64,000 nucleotides of DNA from Acinetobacter sp. CFCC 10889 (lineage in GTDB: Bacteria > Pseudomonadota > Gammaproteobacteria > Pseudomonadales > Moraxellaceae): positions 1 to 64,000 of the forward strand of contig NZ_LQXQ01000015.1 in the NCBI RefSeq assembly GCF_003268395.1. The letters run 5' to 3'. Made by a program: the position numbers and the translations under genes. The notes below the pieces were generated by a model, which did no database searches, was not told the origin of the DNA, and worked only from the letters and a program-made list of their open reading frames with translations. This document shows, one piece after another, positions 38,239 to 46,621 of the stretch (position 1 is the stretch's first letter; each line of letters begins with the position of its first letter).

Positions 38239-38802
38239 ATGACCGTGGATCAAGTATTTAGTCCGCAACAATGCGATGAATTTATTAATTTTAGTCATCA
38301 ATTCGATTATGAAATCGCATCAATTACCATTGATTCCAAAGCAGGTATCAGCGAATTACGTACTGATATCCGTAATAATCAACGGGTCATCTATGATGAT
38401 GTGCTGTTTGCACAGCGTATTTATAATCAGGTTAAAAAATTTTTGCCTGAAGAATTATTTGAATGGCAGGTTTCAGGTTTAAATGAACGTTTTCGTTTTT
38501 ATCTGTATGAAGATGGTCAAACTTTTAAGCCACATTTTGATGGCAATTATGAAGTCAATGATTGGCATAGCAGTCAGTTAAGCTTGCTGATTTATCTGAG
38601 TGAGGATTTTGAAGGTGGCAAAACTAAGTTTTTTAATCAAACCCGTCATGTGCCAATATTTAATATTCAGCCGAAAATAGGGCAGATTCTAATTTTTGAA
38701 CATCGTCAATTACATTCGGGTGCACCTGTGACGACAGGGCAAAAATATGTATTACGCACAGATGTAATGTATAAACACGCTGTATTTGGTCGTGAAAAAT
38801 AA
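38239..38802 (+). CDS. 2OG-Fe(II) oxygenase (prolyl 4-hydroxylase-like), N-terminal frame problem
   Basis: This 187-residue protein has the double-stranded beta-helix dioxygenase pattern: iron ligands in YEDGQTFKPHFDG (HxD near residue 100) and EHRQLHSG, with a 2-oxoglutarate-binding Arg after it. The probable original start, ATG at 38162 with AGGA 7 bases upstream, is out of frame because it reads ATG-GGA-TAA. Inserting one base after GGG would give MGITLEFLEKIKQNPKITL joined in frame to this protein. Translation may start from the ATG at 38239 or a TTG at 38233, giving a slightly shorter product. Substrate unknown. Confidence 0.75.
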   Translation: MTVDQVFSPQQCDEFINFSHQFDYEIASITIDSKAGISELRTDIRNNQRVIYDDVLFAQRIYNQVKKFLPEELFEWQVSGLNERFRFYLYEDGQTFKPHFDGNYEVNDWHSSQLSLLIYLSEDFEGGKTKFFNQTRHVPIFNIQPKIGQILIFEHRQLHSGAPVTTGQKYVLRTDVMYKHAVFGREK

Positions 38803-38819
38803 CAAGAACTTCAATAAAA

Positions 38820-38847
38820 AATACCCAATTTGATGTTGGGTATTTTT
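38820..38847 (+). terminator. Intrinsic terminator after the 2OG oxygenase gene
   Basis: AATACCCAA and TTGGGTATT form a perfect stem around TTTGATG, followed by TTT. It may act in both directions because a minus-strand gene ends just beyond. Confidence 0.85.
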
Positions 38848-38881
38848 ACATTACTTTGTTTGGCTTTAAGAAAACATATTT

Positions 38882-39433
38882 CTAATGCTGCCAAAAACCT
38901 GCAATGATCTGATGGCTGTGTTTATGCCTAAATAAATACAGTGCGCCGTAGGCAAAGATATACGAACCTTGCAAGGTTGAATCTAAATAATAATCTTCAT
39001 CTATTTGCAGATAAAACTCATAATCCTGTTGGAGATGCTCAAAATAATAGCTTTCCTCCTGAATTAATTTGGGCTGATCTGCATAAGTAATAAAGTTAAA
39101 TTTGGACTGATGAACATGTTGAAAAGGACTTAAATCACTTTTACGTAAATCAGCAAGGCGAAAAGCTGAGGCATTGCTTTCAGGCGAGGCATCATGTTCA
39201 AAAACCTGAATGGCGATATCGGGAAAAATATCATGATCAATGCGGGTGTTAAAATCGTGATGCACAAAGATACTGATATATTTTTCAGGATTTTCTTTTT
39301 TTTGAATGGTTAAATAAAAACGATAATCTTCAAGTGTTGATAATGTTTCTACAAGAATCTCAGGAGGACAACCACCAATCCAACCGATAGAATCAGTCTG
39401 ATGATCGTCACGGATCTGTGCGATGAAATTCAT
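38882..39433 (-). CDS. Hypothetical protein, DUF1963-like
   Basis: This 183-residue protein begins MNFIAQIRDDHQTDSIGWIGGCPPEIL. The GWIGGxPPxxL pattern and aromatic, acidic repeats (YYFEHLQQDYEFYLQIDEDYY) suggest a distant DUF1963/YwqG-type protein; this is tentative. Its start codon overlaps the stop of the phosphatase-like gene upstream by one base (TAATG), so the two are probably co-translated. Confidence 0.55.
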   Translation of the reverse strand: MNFIAQIRDDHQTDSIGWIGGCPPEILVETLSTLEDYRFYLTIQKKENPEKYISIFVHHDFNTRIDHDIFPDIAIQVFEHDASPESNASAFRLADLRKSDLSPFQHVHQSKFNFITYADQPKLIQEESYYFEHLQQDYEFYLQIDEDYYLDSTLQGSYIFAYGALYLFRHKHSHQIIAGFWQH

Positions 39434-39966
39434 TAAGCAAAATGATTAGCGTTCATCAAGGAATGTTGCAAATCCAAAGTGGATTTACGTCCTTGTAATT
39501 GTAAACTGACCGCATGAATTAGACCTGTCCACGTTTCATTGGGTTCCCAAATCTCATGCATGAGTTCTTGCGCTGTTGGCATGTCCATATCCATAAAGTA
39601 CTGACGATACAAATAGATCAGACTACTGACACGCATATTGGCTGCACAATGCACCCACACCATTTTTTCTTGTACCAAATGTGCGATCATATCCAAAACG
39701 AATAGGCACTGATCATCCGCAGGAGTATCCCAAGAAATGGGTATTTGAATATAGTTCAAACCTAATTCTGTACAGATCTTATCTTCATGTTCAAGACTTG
39801 GATCAGCATCGCTAAAAGCCAAGTTAATGACCGTATCTACACCATATTCTTTGATATGTTTCAGTTGTTCAGCCGTTGGTTGCCCTGACGTAAACAAATG
39901 TTCATGTACAAATTGAAAATTTGCAATGTGGCTTAATTCGGTTTCAAGTTCATTCATCATTTTCAT
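39433..39966 (-). CDS. Protein tyrosine phosphatase-like protein
   Basis: This 177-residue protein has the dual-specificity phosphatase fold features: SGQPTAEQLKHIKEYGVDTVINLAF near residue 27, a general-acid region around DTPAD, and the P-loop VHCAANMRVSS at about residue 108. The loop is C-x4-R rather than canonical C-x5-R, a variant that recurs in this small bacterial subfamily, so classical catalysis is not certain. It is co-directional with the DUF1963-like gene and overlaps it by one base. Confidence 0.78.
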   Translation of the reverse strand: MKMMNELETELSHIANFQFVHEHLFTSGQPTAEQLKHIKEYGVDTVINLAFSDADPSLEHEDKICTELGLNYIQIPISWDTPADDQCLFVLDMIAHLVQEKMVWVHCAANMRVSSLIYLYRQYFMDMDMPTAQELMHEIWEPNETWTGLIHAVSLQLQGRKSTLDLQHSLMNANHFA

Positions 39967-39980
39967 TCAGTCATTTCAAT

Positions 39981-40007
39981 AAAAAAGCCATCACATCGGA
40001 TGGCTTC
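39981..40007 (-). terminator. Intrinsic terminator of the second DAHP synthase gene
   Basis: On the minus strand AAGCCATC and GATGGCTT form an 8-bp stem with a 6-base loop, followed by TTTT. It lies between this gene and the phosphatase-like gene. Confidence 0.82.
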
Positions 40008-40015
40008 TTTTGTGA

Positions 40016-41107
40016 TTAACGATTTGGTAGTACGTCTTTTAGTGCTGCATCCATCTCTAAAAGGGCTTTTTCAGTTGTTTCCCAATCAATACATCCATCA
40101 GTCACAGATTTACCATATTCTAAATCACAAAGATTTTCAGGAATATCTTGGCGACCACCTTTCAAATGGCTTTCAACCATAATTCCCACGATTGATTTAT
40201 TACCATCTAAAATTTGTTCTGTAATATTTTTTAGAACAAGTGGCTGTAAGTACGGGTCTTTGTTGGAGTTGGCATGACTGGTATCAATCATGATTTTGTT
40301 ACTGACTTTGGCTTTTGCTAAAGCATTTTCAGCTTCAGCAACAGAACCAGCATCATAGTTAGGTTTGCCATTACCACCACGCAGTACCACATGCGCATAT
40401 GGATTACCTTTGGTACGAATGATCGACACTTGTCCTTGATCATTCAAACCTAAGAAACTATGACCATGTTTTACCGATTGCATCGCATTAGTCGCAACGG
40501 TTAAACCACCATCAGTACCATTTTTAAAGCCTACAGGTGAAGATAAGCCTGAAGACATTTCACGGTGAGTTTGGCTTTCAGTAGTACGTGCGCCAATTGC
40601 AGACCACGAAATTAAATCTTGATAATATTGTGGTGAGTTTGGATCGAGTGCTTCAGTGGCGCAAGGTAAACCTTTTTCATTTAACTCAAGCAAAAGTTTA
40701 CGACCCAAACGTAGACCTTTTTCGATATTGAATGAATCATTCATATCAGGATCATTAATTAAACCTTTCCAACCCACAGTAGTACGTGGTTTTTCAAAGT
40801 AAACACGCATTACGATATATAGTGTATCTTTAACTTTTTCGCTGAGAACTTTCAGACGATCAGCATATTCATGTGCGGCAACAGTATCGTGAATCGAACA
40901 AGGTCCAATCACAACAAAAAGACGTTTGTCATTTCCATCTAAGATATTACGAACAGTTTCACGACCATGAAGAACTGTTTGATAGGCTTGGTCATTTAAT
41001 GGTAGTTCAGTTTTTAATTCTGCAGGTGTAACTAAAGTTTGAATGCTTTGTACATTCACATCATCAATATCTGATTGCGTAATAAGATTAGAATTTAGTG
41101 TATTCAT
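40016..41107 (-). CDS. aroG: 3-deoxy-7-phosphoheptulonate (DAHP) synthase, type I (second copy)
   Basis: This 363-residue type I DAHP synthase has VIGPCSIHD, YFEKPRTTVGWKGLINDP, GARTTESQTHREMSSG, GFKNGTDGG and IDTSHANSNKDP. It catalyses the same reaction as the enzyme at 32376 but diverges in the N-terminus (PAELKTELPLNDQAYQTVLHGR), as expected for isozymes with different inhibitors. The ATG at 41107 is preferred over a GTG at 41116. The 143-bp upstream region has no aromatic-rich peptide or terminator, unlike the other copy. Confidence 0.92.
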   Translation of the reverse strand: MNTLNSNLITQSDIDDVNVQSIQTLVTPAELKTELPLNDQAYQTVLHGRETVRNILDGNDKRLFVVIGPCSIHDTVAAHEYADRLKVLSEKVKDTLYIVMRVYFEKPRTTVGWKGLINDPDMNDSFNIEKGLRLGRKLLLELNEKGLPCATEALDPNSPQYYQDLISWSAIGARTTESQTHREMSSGLSSPVGFKNGTDGGLTVATNAMQSVKHGHSFLGLNDQGQVSIIRTKGNPYAHVVLRGGNGKPNYDAGSVAEAENALAKAKVSNKIMIDTSHANSNKDPYLQPLVLKNITEQILDGNKSIVGIMVESHLKGGRQDIPENLCDLEYGKSVTDGCIDWETTEKALLEMDAALKDVLPNR

Positions 41108-41250
41108 TGCCGTCACTGGTTAGTAGATCATACAAAACTATTTATAGTAGTTTGAATATAACACGATTTCATTGATATTTTGTGAAAAGAAAACATCAAT
41201 AAAATCTATAGATCACATTAATAAAATTTGTGAATTTAGTCACTTTTTGC

Positions 41251-42135
41251 TTAAAGTATAGAATGTTGCGAAGATGTTTGGTGCATGACCATCGCCGTTT
41301 GTGGTTTTTCCACAGGTTTAGACTTTACAGGATTGACAATAAAGTTCACACCTAAGGCAAATAAAGTAATCCCTAAAATCTTACGGATCAGTTTTTCAGG
41401 CATACGAGAGCTGATCAACGTACCGACAATAATCGCTGGAATAGAACCCAACAATAACCACCCAAGTAAATGAAAATCAACATTTCCTGAAGTCATGTGT
41501 GCAAAACCTGCCACAGCCGTCAATAAAACCGCATGCACTACATCAGAGCCAATAATTCGGATCATCGGTAAATGGGGGAACATCAAAATCAAAGCCATGA
41601 TTCCAAAAGCACCTGCACCCACAGAAGACAAGGTCACAAAGACACCCAAAACCACGCCCATAAACACCACAAAACCACGTTTGCCATCGATGGAAAAGGT
41701 TTCAGTATTTTCATTGGCTGGTTTATTTTCACGGAATTTGGCAAAGAATTTTTCAATCTGTGCACGGAACATGATGGATAAACCGGTCAGGGTCAGCATA
41801 AAGCCAAGCACCATGGTGAGTACAGTTTTATAGTGATTTGAATTGCTTAAATAATTTTCGAGTACCCAATGCGTTACAAAAGACGCAGGAATGCTGCCGA
41901 GTGCAAGCCAAAGCACAATTGGCCATACGATGTTGAGCTTTTTTGCATGTACCATCGAACCACAAAACTTGGAAATGGCAGCATAAAGTAAGTCTGTCCC
42001 AATCGCGACATGTGGTTCTATTCGAAATAGGCTGATCAAAATCGGGGTCATCAGAGAACCGCCACCTACACCTGTAATGCCTACACAGAAACCGACCAAT
42101 ACACCGGCTAAAATAAATTCGACTGGACCAACCAT
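41251..42135 (-). CDS. Sulfite exporter TauE/SafE family protein
   Basis: This 294-residue protein has eight membrane segments in two repeats. The TauE/SafE signature GVGGGSLMTPIL near residue 24 and its second-half counterpart SSVGAGAFGIMAL near 170 are present. The family moves sulfite, sulfoacetate or other anions across the inner membrane; the substrate here is unknown. The C-terminus (KPVEKPQTAMVMHQTSSQHSIL) is a cytoplasmic or periplasmic tail. It is divergent from lpxB with a 191-bp gap. Confidence 0.87.
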   Translation of the reverse strand: MVGPVEFILAGVLVGFCVGITGVGGGSLMTPILISLFRIEPHVAIGTDLLYAAISKFCGSMVHAKKLNIVWPIVLWLALGSIPASFVTHWVLENYLSNSNHYKTVLTMVLGFMLTLTGLSIMFRAQIEKFFAKFRENKPANENTETFSIDGKRGFVVFMGVVLGVFVTLSSVGAGAFGIMALILMFPHLPMIRIIGSDVVHAVLLTAVAGFAHMTSGNVDFHLLGWLLLGSIPAIIVGTLISSRMPEKLIRKILGITLFALGVNFIVNPVKSKPVEKPQTAMVMHQTSSQHSIL

Positions 42136-42326
42136 GACTCAATATGCCAAATAGCAAAAAACAGGCATATCTTATGACTATTTCATATAAGTAGTTGTCT
42201 TGATTGTTGATTAACTTATTCCAAAAAATGATAAAGCTTGAAAAAGTTGTATTGAAAAAATTTTGAAATGATTCGAACAAACATAAGACATGCTAAGATA
42301 ATTCTGTCATTTAAGAGGATGTTATT

Positions 42327-43499
42327 TTGCAAAATCGAAAACTTAAAATTGGAATCGTGGTGGGTGAAGTATCAGGGGATACTTTGGGTGCAAAACTCAT
42401 CCGTAGTTTTCGTGAGCAAGGCATTGATGCAGAGTTTGAAGGCATCGGTGGTTCGCAAATGATCGCTGAAGGCTTTCAAAGCAATTATCCGATGGATATT
42501 TTATCGGTGATGGGTATTGTTGAAGTCTTAAAAGACATTAAAAAGTTGTTTGCAGTACGGGATGGTTTGGTCGAAAAATGGGCGAAAAATCCTGTTGATA
42601 TTTTTATTGGCATTGATGCGCCTGATTTTAATTTACGTTTATCCAAAAGTTTAAAACAGAAAAATTTGCCAATAAAAACAGTGCAATATGTCAGTCCATC
42701 GGTTTGGGCGTGGCGACAAGGGCGAGTACATGGCATTAAGGCAAGTATTGATTTAGTATTGTGTTTATTTCCGTTTGAAAAAACCTTTTTTAAAAAATTT
42801 GCTGTGCCTGCCGCCTTTGTTGGTCACCCGCTTGCAAGTGAATTGCCATTACAAAACCCAATTTTGGATGCTAAACAAGAATTGGGCTTGGATCTTAGCC
42901 AAAAACATATTGCGCTATTACCGGGTAGTCGTAGCGGTGAGATCGAACGTTTAGGTCCATTGATTTTGGATGCTGCACAGATTATTTATAAAAAATATCC
43001 TGAATATCAGTTCCTGATTCCTGCGATTAATGATGCGCGTAAGCAGCAAATTGAAGATTTATTAAAAAATTATCCAAAAGCATTCACTGATCAAATTCAT
43101 TTACTTGAAAATACCGATAAAGAATCGAAAATTGGTCGTCAGGTGATGAATGCTGCCAATATCGTGGCTTTGGCATCGGGTACGGCAACGCTTGAAGCTT
43201 TACTTTTACATCGTCCGATGGTGACTTTTTATAAGTTAAATTGGCTGACCTATATCATTGCCAAGCTTATGGTCAAAATTCCGTATTATTCTTTGCCGAA
43301 TATTATCGCAGGTAAAAAAGTGATACAGGAATTGATTCAGTCCGATGCGACCCCTGAAAATTTAGCCGCTGAAATTGAGAAATTAATGAATCAGGAAACT
43401 GCACAGATTCAGGCGATGCAGTTGATTACCATGCATAAGCAATTATTGTCTGATAATAGTGAAGATCCTGTGCAAGCGGTTTTGGGGCTTGTGGAATGA
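42327..43499 (+). CDS. lpxB: Lipid-A-disaccharide synthase
   Basis: This 390-residue GT-B glycosyltransferase condenses UDP-2,3-diacylglucosamine with lipid X in lipid A synthesis. LpxB motifs visible are VGEVSGDTLGAKLI near residue 12, the inner-membrane-associated YVSPSVWAWRQGRV, the LPGSRSGEI turn and ASGTATLE. It starts at TTG (42327), which has AGAGGA 8 bases upstream and gives the usual N-terminus. The gene stands alone, not next to lpxA or lpxD. Confidence 0.95.
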   Translation: MQNRKLKIGIVVGEVSGDTLGAKLIRSFREQGIDAEFEGIGGSQMIAEGFQSNYPMDILSVMGIVEVLKDIKKLFAVRDGLVEKWAKNPVDIFIGIDAPDFNLRLSKSLKQKNLPIKTVQYVSPSVWAWRQGRVHGIKASIDLVLCLFPFEKTFFKKFAVPAAFVGHPLASELPLQNPILDAKQELGLDLSQKHIALLPGSRSGEIERLGPLILDAAQIIYKKYPEYQFLIPAINDARKQQIEDLLKNYPKAFTDQIHLLENTDKESKIGRQVMNAANIVALASGTATLEALLLHRPMVTFYKLNWLTYIIAKLMVKIPYYSLPNIIAGKKVIQELIQSDATPENLAAEIEKLMNQETAQIQAMQLITMHKQLLSDNSEDPVQAVLGLVE

Positions 43500-43535
43500 T
43501 ATGCTTTAAAGTCATTGATCAAAAAACCTAAAAGA

Positions 43536-44063
43536 TTAAACTGATTTTTTGGCACCACGTGCATTCAAAAGTGCCAATAAATCAGAGCCATTGTTGACCC
43601 AAAATTTTTCTGAACTCGGAAATATATCTTCGGGATATTCAGTCGCAAAATCGATGAATTCTCCTTTCCAACCTTCAGGCAGGTAACGTTCCATCGCAAC
43701 CCCTTCAGAATAAAACCCTGCAACTTCACAAGCATCAAAATTTACAAACATAATGGGAAATAATGCCTGTACATCCCACCATGATGTTGTATCAGGGAAT
43801 TTTTGTATGAGTTCTAAGCTCAAAACATCTTTATGGATTTCAAATTCACACATAGATTCAAGGAAATAGGTAGCATTTACTTCATTGACCACCTTTAAAC
43901 CAAATCTATAATGCTGATCAAATTCAGGAACATGGTAGCCTGCATTGATAAATTCATTACGCCATTGATTGCTATCCAATATCCACAAATCCCTTTCACT
44001 TTGAAACCAACGGATTTGATTGTTGAATCTGACAGCGATTACAACGTTTTCTTCAGTGTCCAT
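43536..44063 (-). CDS. Hypothetical protein
   Basis: This 175-residue acidic cytoplasmic protein starts MDTEENVVIAVRFNNQIRWF. It is rich in Trp and Phe (SWWDVQALFPIMFVNFDA; LPEGWKGEFIDFATEYPEDIFP) and ends NARGAKKSV. The pattern 'YLPEGWKGEFIDFATEYPEDIFP' recalls small immunity-like or DUF proteins, but I cannot place it in a family. It is convergent with lpxB, 36 bp beyond its stop. Confidence 0.6.
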   Translation of the reverse strand: MDTEENVVIAVRFNNQIRWFQSERDLWILDSNQWRNEFINAGYHVPEFDQHYRFGLKVVNEVNATYFLESMCEFEIHKDVLSLELIQKFPDTTSWWDVQALFPIMFVNFDACEVAGFYSEGVAMERYLPEGWKGEFIDFATEYPEDIFPSSEKFWVNNGSDLLALLNARGAKKSV

Positions 44064-44140
44064 ATGTCATTTAACCTTTAATTCTTTTTGTGCATGATCG
44101 TATGTATAACATGTCTAAAAGCCAAGTAAACGATGTAATA

Positions 44141-44166
44141 AAAAACCGCCTGCATTACAGACGGTT
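44141..44166 (-). terminator. Intrinsic terminator after the DUF2797 gene
   Basis: On the minus strand AACCGTCTG and CAGGCGGTT form a 9-bp stem with one G-U pair and a 5-base loop, directly followed by a run of T, 21 bp past the stop codon. Confidence 0.85.
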
Positions 44167-44186
44167 ATTTAACAGTATAATCAATA

Positions 44187-45059
44187 TCACTCCGCTCTGA
44201 CTTTCAACTCATAGCCCGTATATTTACGAATATTAATCACACCTGTATCCATGATCAGATATTGACCTTTAATTCCTTGCAACTTACCACGAATAATTGG
44301 GGTTTTATCCAAATTATGCGATTTGATCTTTTCAGGATAAAGATCAACAGGATAGACAAATTCACGTGGGAGTTCATTTTCCAAAATTTCAACATTTTCA
44401 TTGAAATCCAAACTCATGCTGAATTCATCACGAATTAACTCAATTTGCGGTTCAAACTCAGCCAATAATTCATCACGAATGGTAATTAAATCAATTGGAT
44501 CAGCTTCTCCTTTCAAGAGTTTCCGCCAATCGGTTTTATCTGCGACTTGCGTACCAAACATGACTTCCATTTGACCTGAAAGACGACGAGAACCCACTTT
44601 CATAATCGGTAAAGCTTGAGTTGCACCTTGGTCTAACCAACGGGTTGGCATTTGCCCTAAACGAGTGATGCCGACTTTTAAAGCACTTGAATTTGCCAAA
44701 TAGACAATATGTGGTTGAAAACACACTTCTTGCGCAAAACTTTCTTCACGGCATGTGCCTAAATGATAATGACAGGTTTCAGGTTTCATAATGCACATAT
44801 CACAAGACGCTTTGGTCTTCATACATTTAAAACAGTGACCTTGTGAATAAGACTTCGGCGTTTTAGCGCCACAAGATACACAATAAATATTGCCTGTCGC
44901 CTCAATTTCGATTTCTTGACCTAAATTAAACGGAAGATCAACTTCTGAACGATCTAAAATAAATTTATATTCAACATTTGCCTTATGTGTTTGTTGATCA
45001 GTTACACTAAGGTCTTTCAGACCTGCATGCATTTTATGACAAATGCCTTGTAGTTCCAT
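44187..45059 (-). CDS. DUF2797 family protein
   Basis: This 290-residue protein has a zinc-finger-like cysteine cluster around residues 60-110 (YCVSCGAKTPKSYSQGHCFKC, CDMCIMKPETCHYH). A GIY-YIG-nuclease-related core follows (VYLANSSALKVGITR near residue 137, MPTRWLDQGATQALPIMKVGSRRLSGQMEV). This is the DUF2797 pattern. The family's function is unknown. It is divergent from the DUF6231-type gene across 32 bp. Confidence 0.85.
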   Translation of the reverse strand: MELQGICHKMHAGLKDLSVTDQQTHKANVEYKFILDRSEVDLPFNLGQEIEIEATGNIYCVSCGAKTPKSYSQGHCFKCMKTKASCDMCIMKPETCHYHLGTCREESFAQEVCFQPHIVYLANSSALKVGITRLGQMPTRWLDQGATQALPIMKVGSRRLSGQMEVMFGTQVADKTDWRKLLKGEADPIDLITIRDELLAEFEPQIELIRDEFSMSLDFNENVEILENELPREFVYPVDLYPEKIKSHNLDKTPIIRGKLQGIKGQYLIMDTGVINIRKYTGYELKVRAE

Positions 45060-45091
45060 GTTTAATTACTCACTCAAAAATAGGTGCAGTT

Positions 45092-45562
45092 ATGGCTGAG
45101 CAAAATGTCATCACTTCTATGCTAGACGATTTATCAGCAGAACAGCCAATCCAAACTGCATTGTGTATTGGGCAAAATTTAGCGCAATACAATTCGCATC
45201 ATTCAATTCAATGGCATCATTTTAACGTATCTGAGTTTTTAAATCTGCCTTTTACTCAGCGATATGATTTGGGTTTTGTATTACTTGATACAGTTGAAAT
45301 GGAAAATGTATCCTCACAACAAAAATCACAACTCTTGGTCAAATTGCGTGATTTGATGGCAAAACGTATTGTTGTGACCTGTAAATTGGAGGATGAACAA
45401 CTGCTGCGAGCATTAGGATTTACGCAACTGATTGATAAAACGTCGCATGAAAATGACTTTGCACTTTGGCAATTTAATATTTTGACCTATAAACATGTGC
45501 CTGATTGGTTTAATTCCAAGTTTTGGGCAAATCCTGAGAACTGGAATAAATTTCGTTGGTAA
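45092..45562 (+). CDS. DUF6231-like hypothetical protein
   Basis: This 156-residue cytoplasmic protein has ALCIGQNLAQ, RYDLGFVLLDTVEM, RIVVTCKLEDEQLLRALGF and a C-terminal WFNSKFWANPENWNKFRW. The architecture resembles a shrunken methyltransferase-like (Rossmann) fold, and I believe it is the DUF6231 family seen beside DUF2797 genes in gammaproteobacteria. No SAM-binding glycine motif is visible, so enzymatic activity is doubtful. The start at 45092 has a GTGCAG element upstream. Confidence 0.7.
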   Translation: MAEQNVITSMLDDLSAEQPIQTALCIGQNLAQYNSHHSIQWHHFNVSEFLNLPFTQRYDLGFVLLDTVEMENVSSQQKSQLLVKLRDLMAKRIVVTCKLEDEQLLRALGFTQLIDKTSHENDFALWQFNILTYKHVPDWFNSKFWANPENWNKFRW

Positions 45563-45788
45563 GTTTTTGAAATTGAATCGTCAATATTTGAATGATCCTG
45601 ACTTTAATGCTGTTATGTCTGCATGAAAACTGCTACAACTAAACGGCAGCATTTAAGATCAAGGCAGTAGGGTATAAATACCTTGCAAAAACATAACAAA
45701 TTGTGTTTTGGTGATTGATCGAAAGCACAGTATTCTAAAACCGAATGCAGATTAAAACTGAAATCAGAACAGTAAAATAGGTAAAATC

Positions 45789-46409
45789 ATGACAAATTTA
45801 AGTAACATTGTAGAAATTTTAGCAAAGCAGGCTTTGGGTGGGCAACAATCACAACAAGGTGGCTTAGGGGGCGGACTTGGTGGTGTATTGGGTTCGGTAC
45901 TGGGCGGCTTAACAGGCGGTCAGCAACAACAACCACAACAAGGCGGTTTAGGTGGTGTATTGGGTTCAGTACTGGGCGGATTAACAGGTGGTCAGCAACA
46001 ACAAGCACCGCAAGCACAACAAAGTGGCTTTAATGCGCAATCATTACTCATCGCCGTTGTACCTTTGGTTTTGGCATGGATTCAAAAAAATGGTGGACTG
46101 CAAGGCGCACTTGATCAACTCAAAGGACAAGGTTTAACAAGCCAAGTGGATGATTGGGTGTCTACAGGCGAAGGTGCAAATGCAAGTGTGAATGAGCAAC
46201 AACTGCAAAACTTATTTGATCAAAATGAAATAGAACAAGTTGCACAACAAGCACAAGTGCCAACCAATGCTGTTTATGGTGCGATTTCTTCTGTTTTACC
46301 TGAAATTATTGATTCACTCACACCACAAGCAGGTCAAACTGATCATGGCGAAGCCAATAATGATATTCAAGATGTTTTAAACTTAGTTTCTGGCTTTTTA
46401 AAGCGTTAA
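45789..46409 (+). CDS. YidB family protein
   Basis: This 206-residue protein has an N-terminal Gly/Leu/Gln-rich tandem repeat (24-residue unit containing GGVLGSVLGGLTGGQQQQ, nearly two copies). The YidB/DUF937 core follows: LVLAWIQKNGGLQGALDQLKGQGLTSQVDDWVSTGEGANASV, then the helical FDQNEIEQVAQQAQVPTNAVYGAISSVLPEIID. The role of YidB is unknown. The glycine-rich repeats may form a flexible hydrophobic surface. Its ATG at 45789 has a weak GGTAAAATC leader. Confidence 0.85.
   Translation: MTNLSNIVEILAKQALGGQQSQQGGLGGGLGGVLGSVLGGLTGGQQQQPQQGGLGGVLGSVLGGLTGGQQQQAPQAQQSGFNAQSLLIAVVPLVLAWIQKNGGLQGALDQLKGQGLTSQVDDWVSTGEGANASVNEQQLQNLFDQNEIEQVAQQAQVPTNAVYGAISSVLPEIIDSLTPQAGQTDHGEANNDIQDVLNLVSGFLKR
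45879..46003 (+). repeat. 72-bp coding tandem repeat in the YidB-like gene
   Basis: The DNA unit starting GGTGGTGTATTGGGTTC at 45879 recurs at 45951 with a period of exactly 72 bp (24 codons). The second copy is only partial (about 53 bp) and differs by a few silent changes. Copy number may vary between strains. Confidence 0.85.
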
Positions 46410-46621
46410 GAAAATAGAGTGGAAAGGGCATTTATTCAATGAAATAAATGCTTTTTTAAATCAGATCAATTAAAAATACGATAAAGCATCTATCAAGATC
46501 AAATCATAATGATGAGAATCAAATCCATTAAAATATGCAAAAATGATTTGAAATAAAACAATTATTCTATTTTGTTCAAACTGTTATATGATCAATTAAA
46601 TAAAATAATGTAGTGCAAAAT

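Noticed and set aside
41108-41250. Search for an aromatic leader before the second DAHP synthase
   Set aside because: No short frame rich in Phe/Tyr/Trp and no intrinsic terminator in the upstream 143 bp.
41495-41833. 112-codon open frame antisense to the TauE/SafE gene
   Set aside because: Entirely within a strong transporter gene and encodes Lys/Thr-rich low-complexity sequence.
46613-46621. Earlier GTG start for the sirtuin gene
   Set aside because: Neither start has a good Shine-Dalgarno; the ATG at 46622 gives the family N-terminus MKKIVVFSGAG, so the GTG is not needed.
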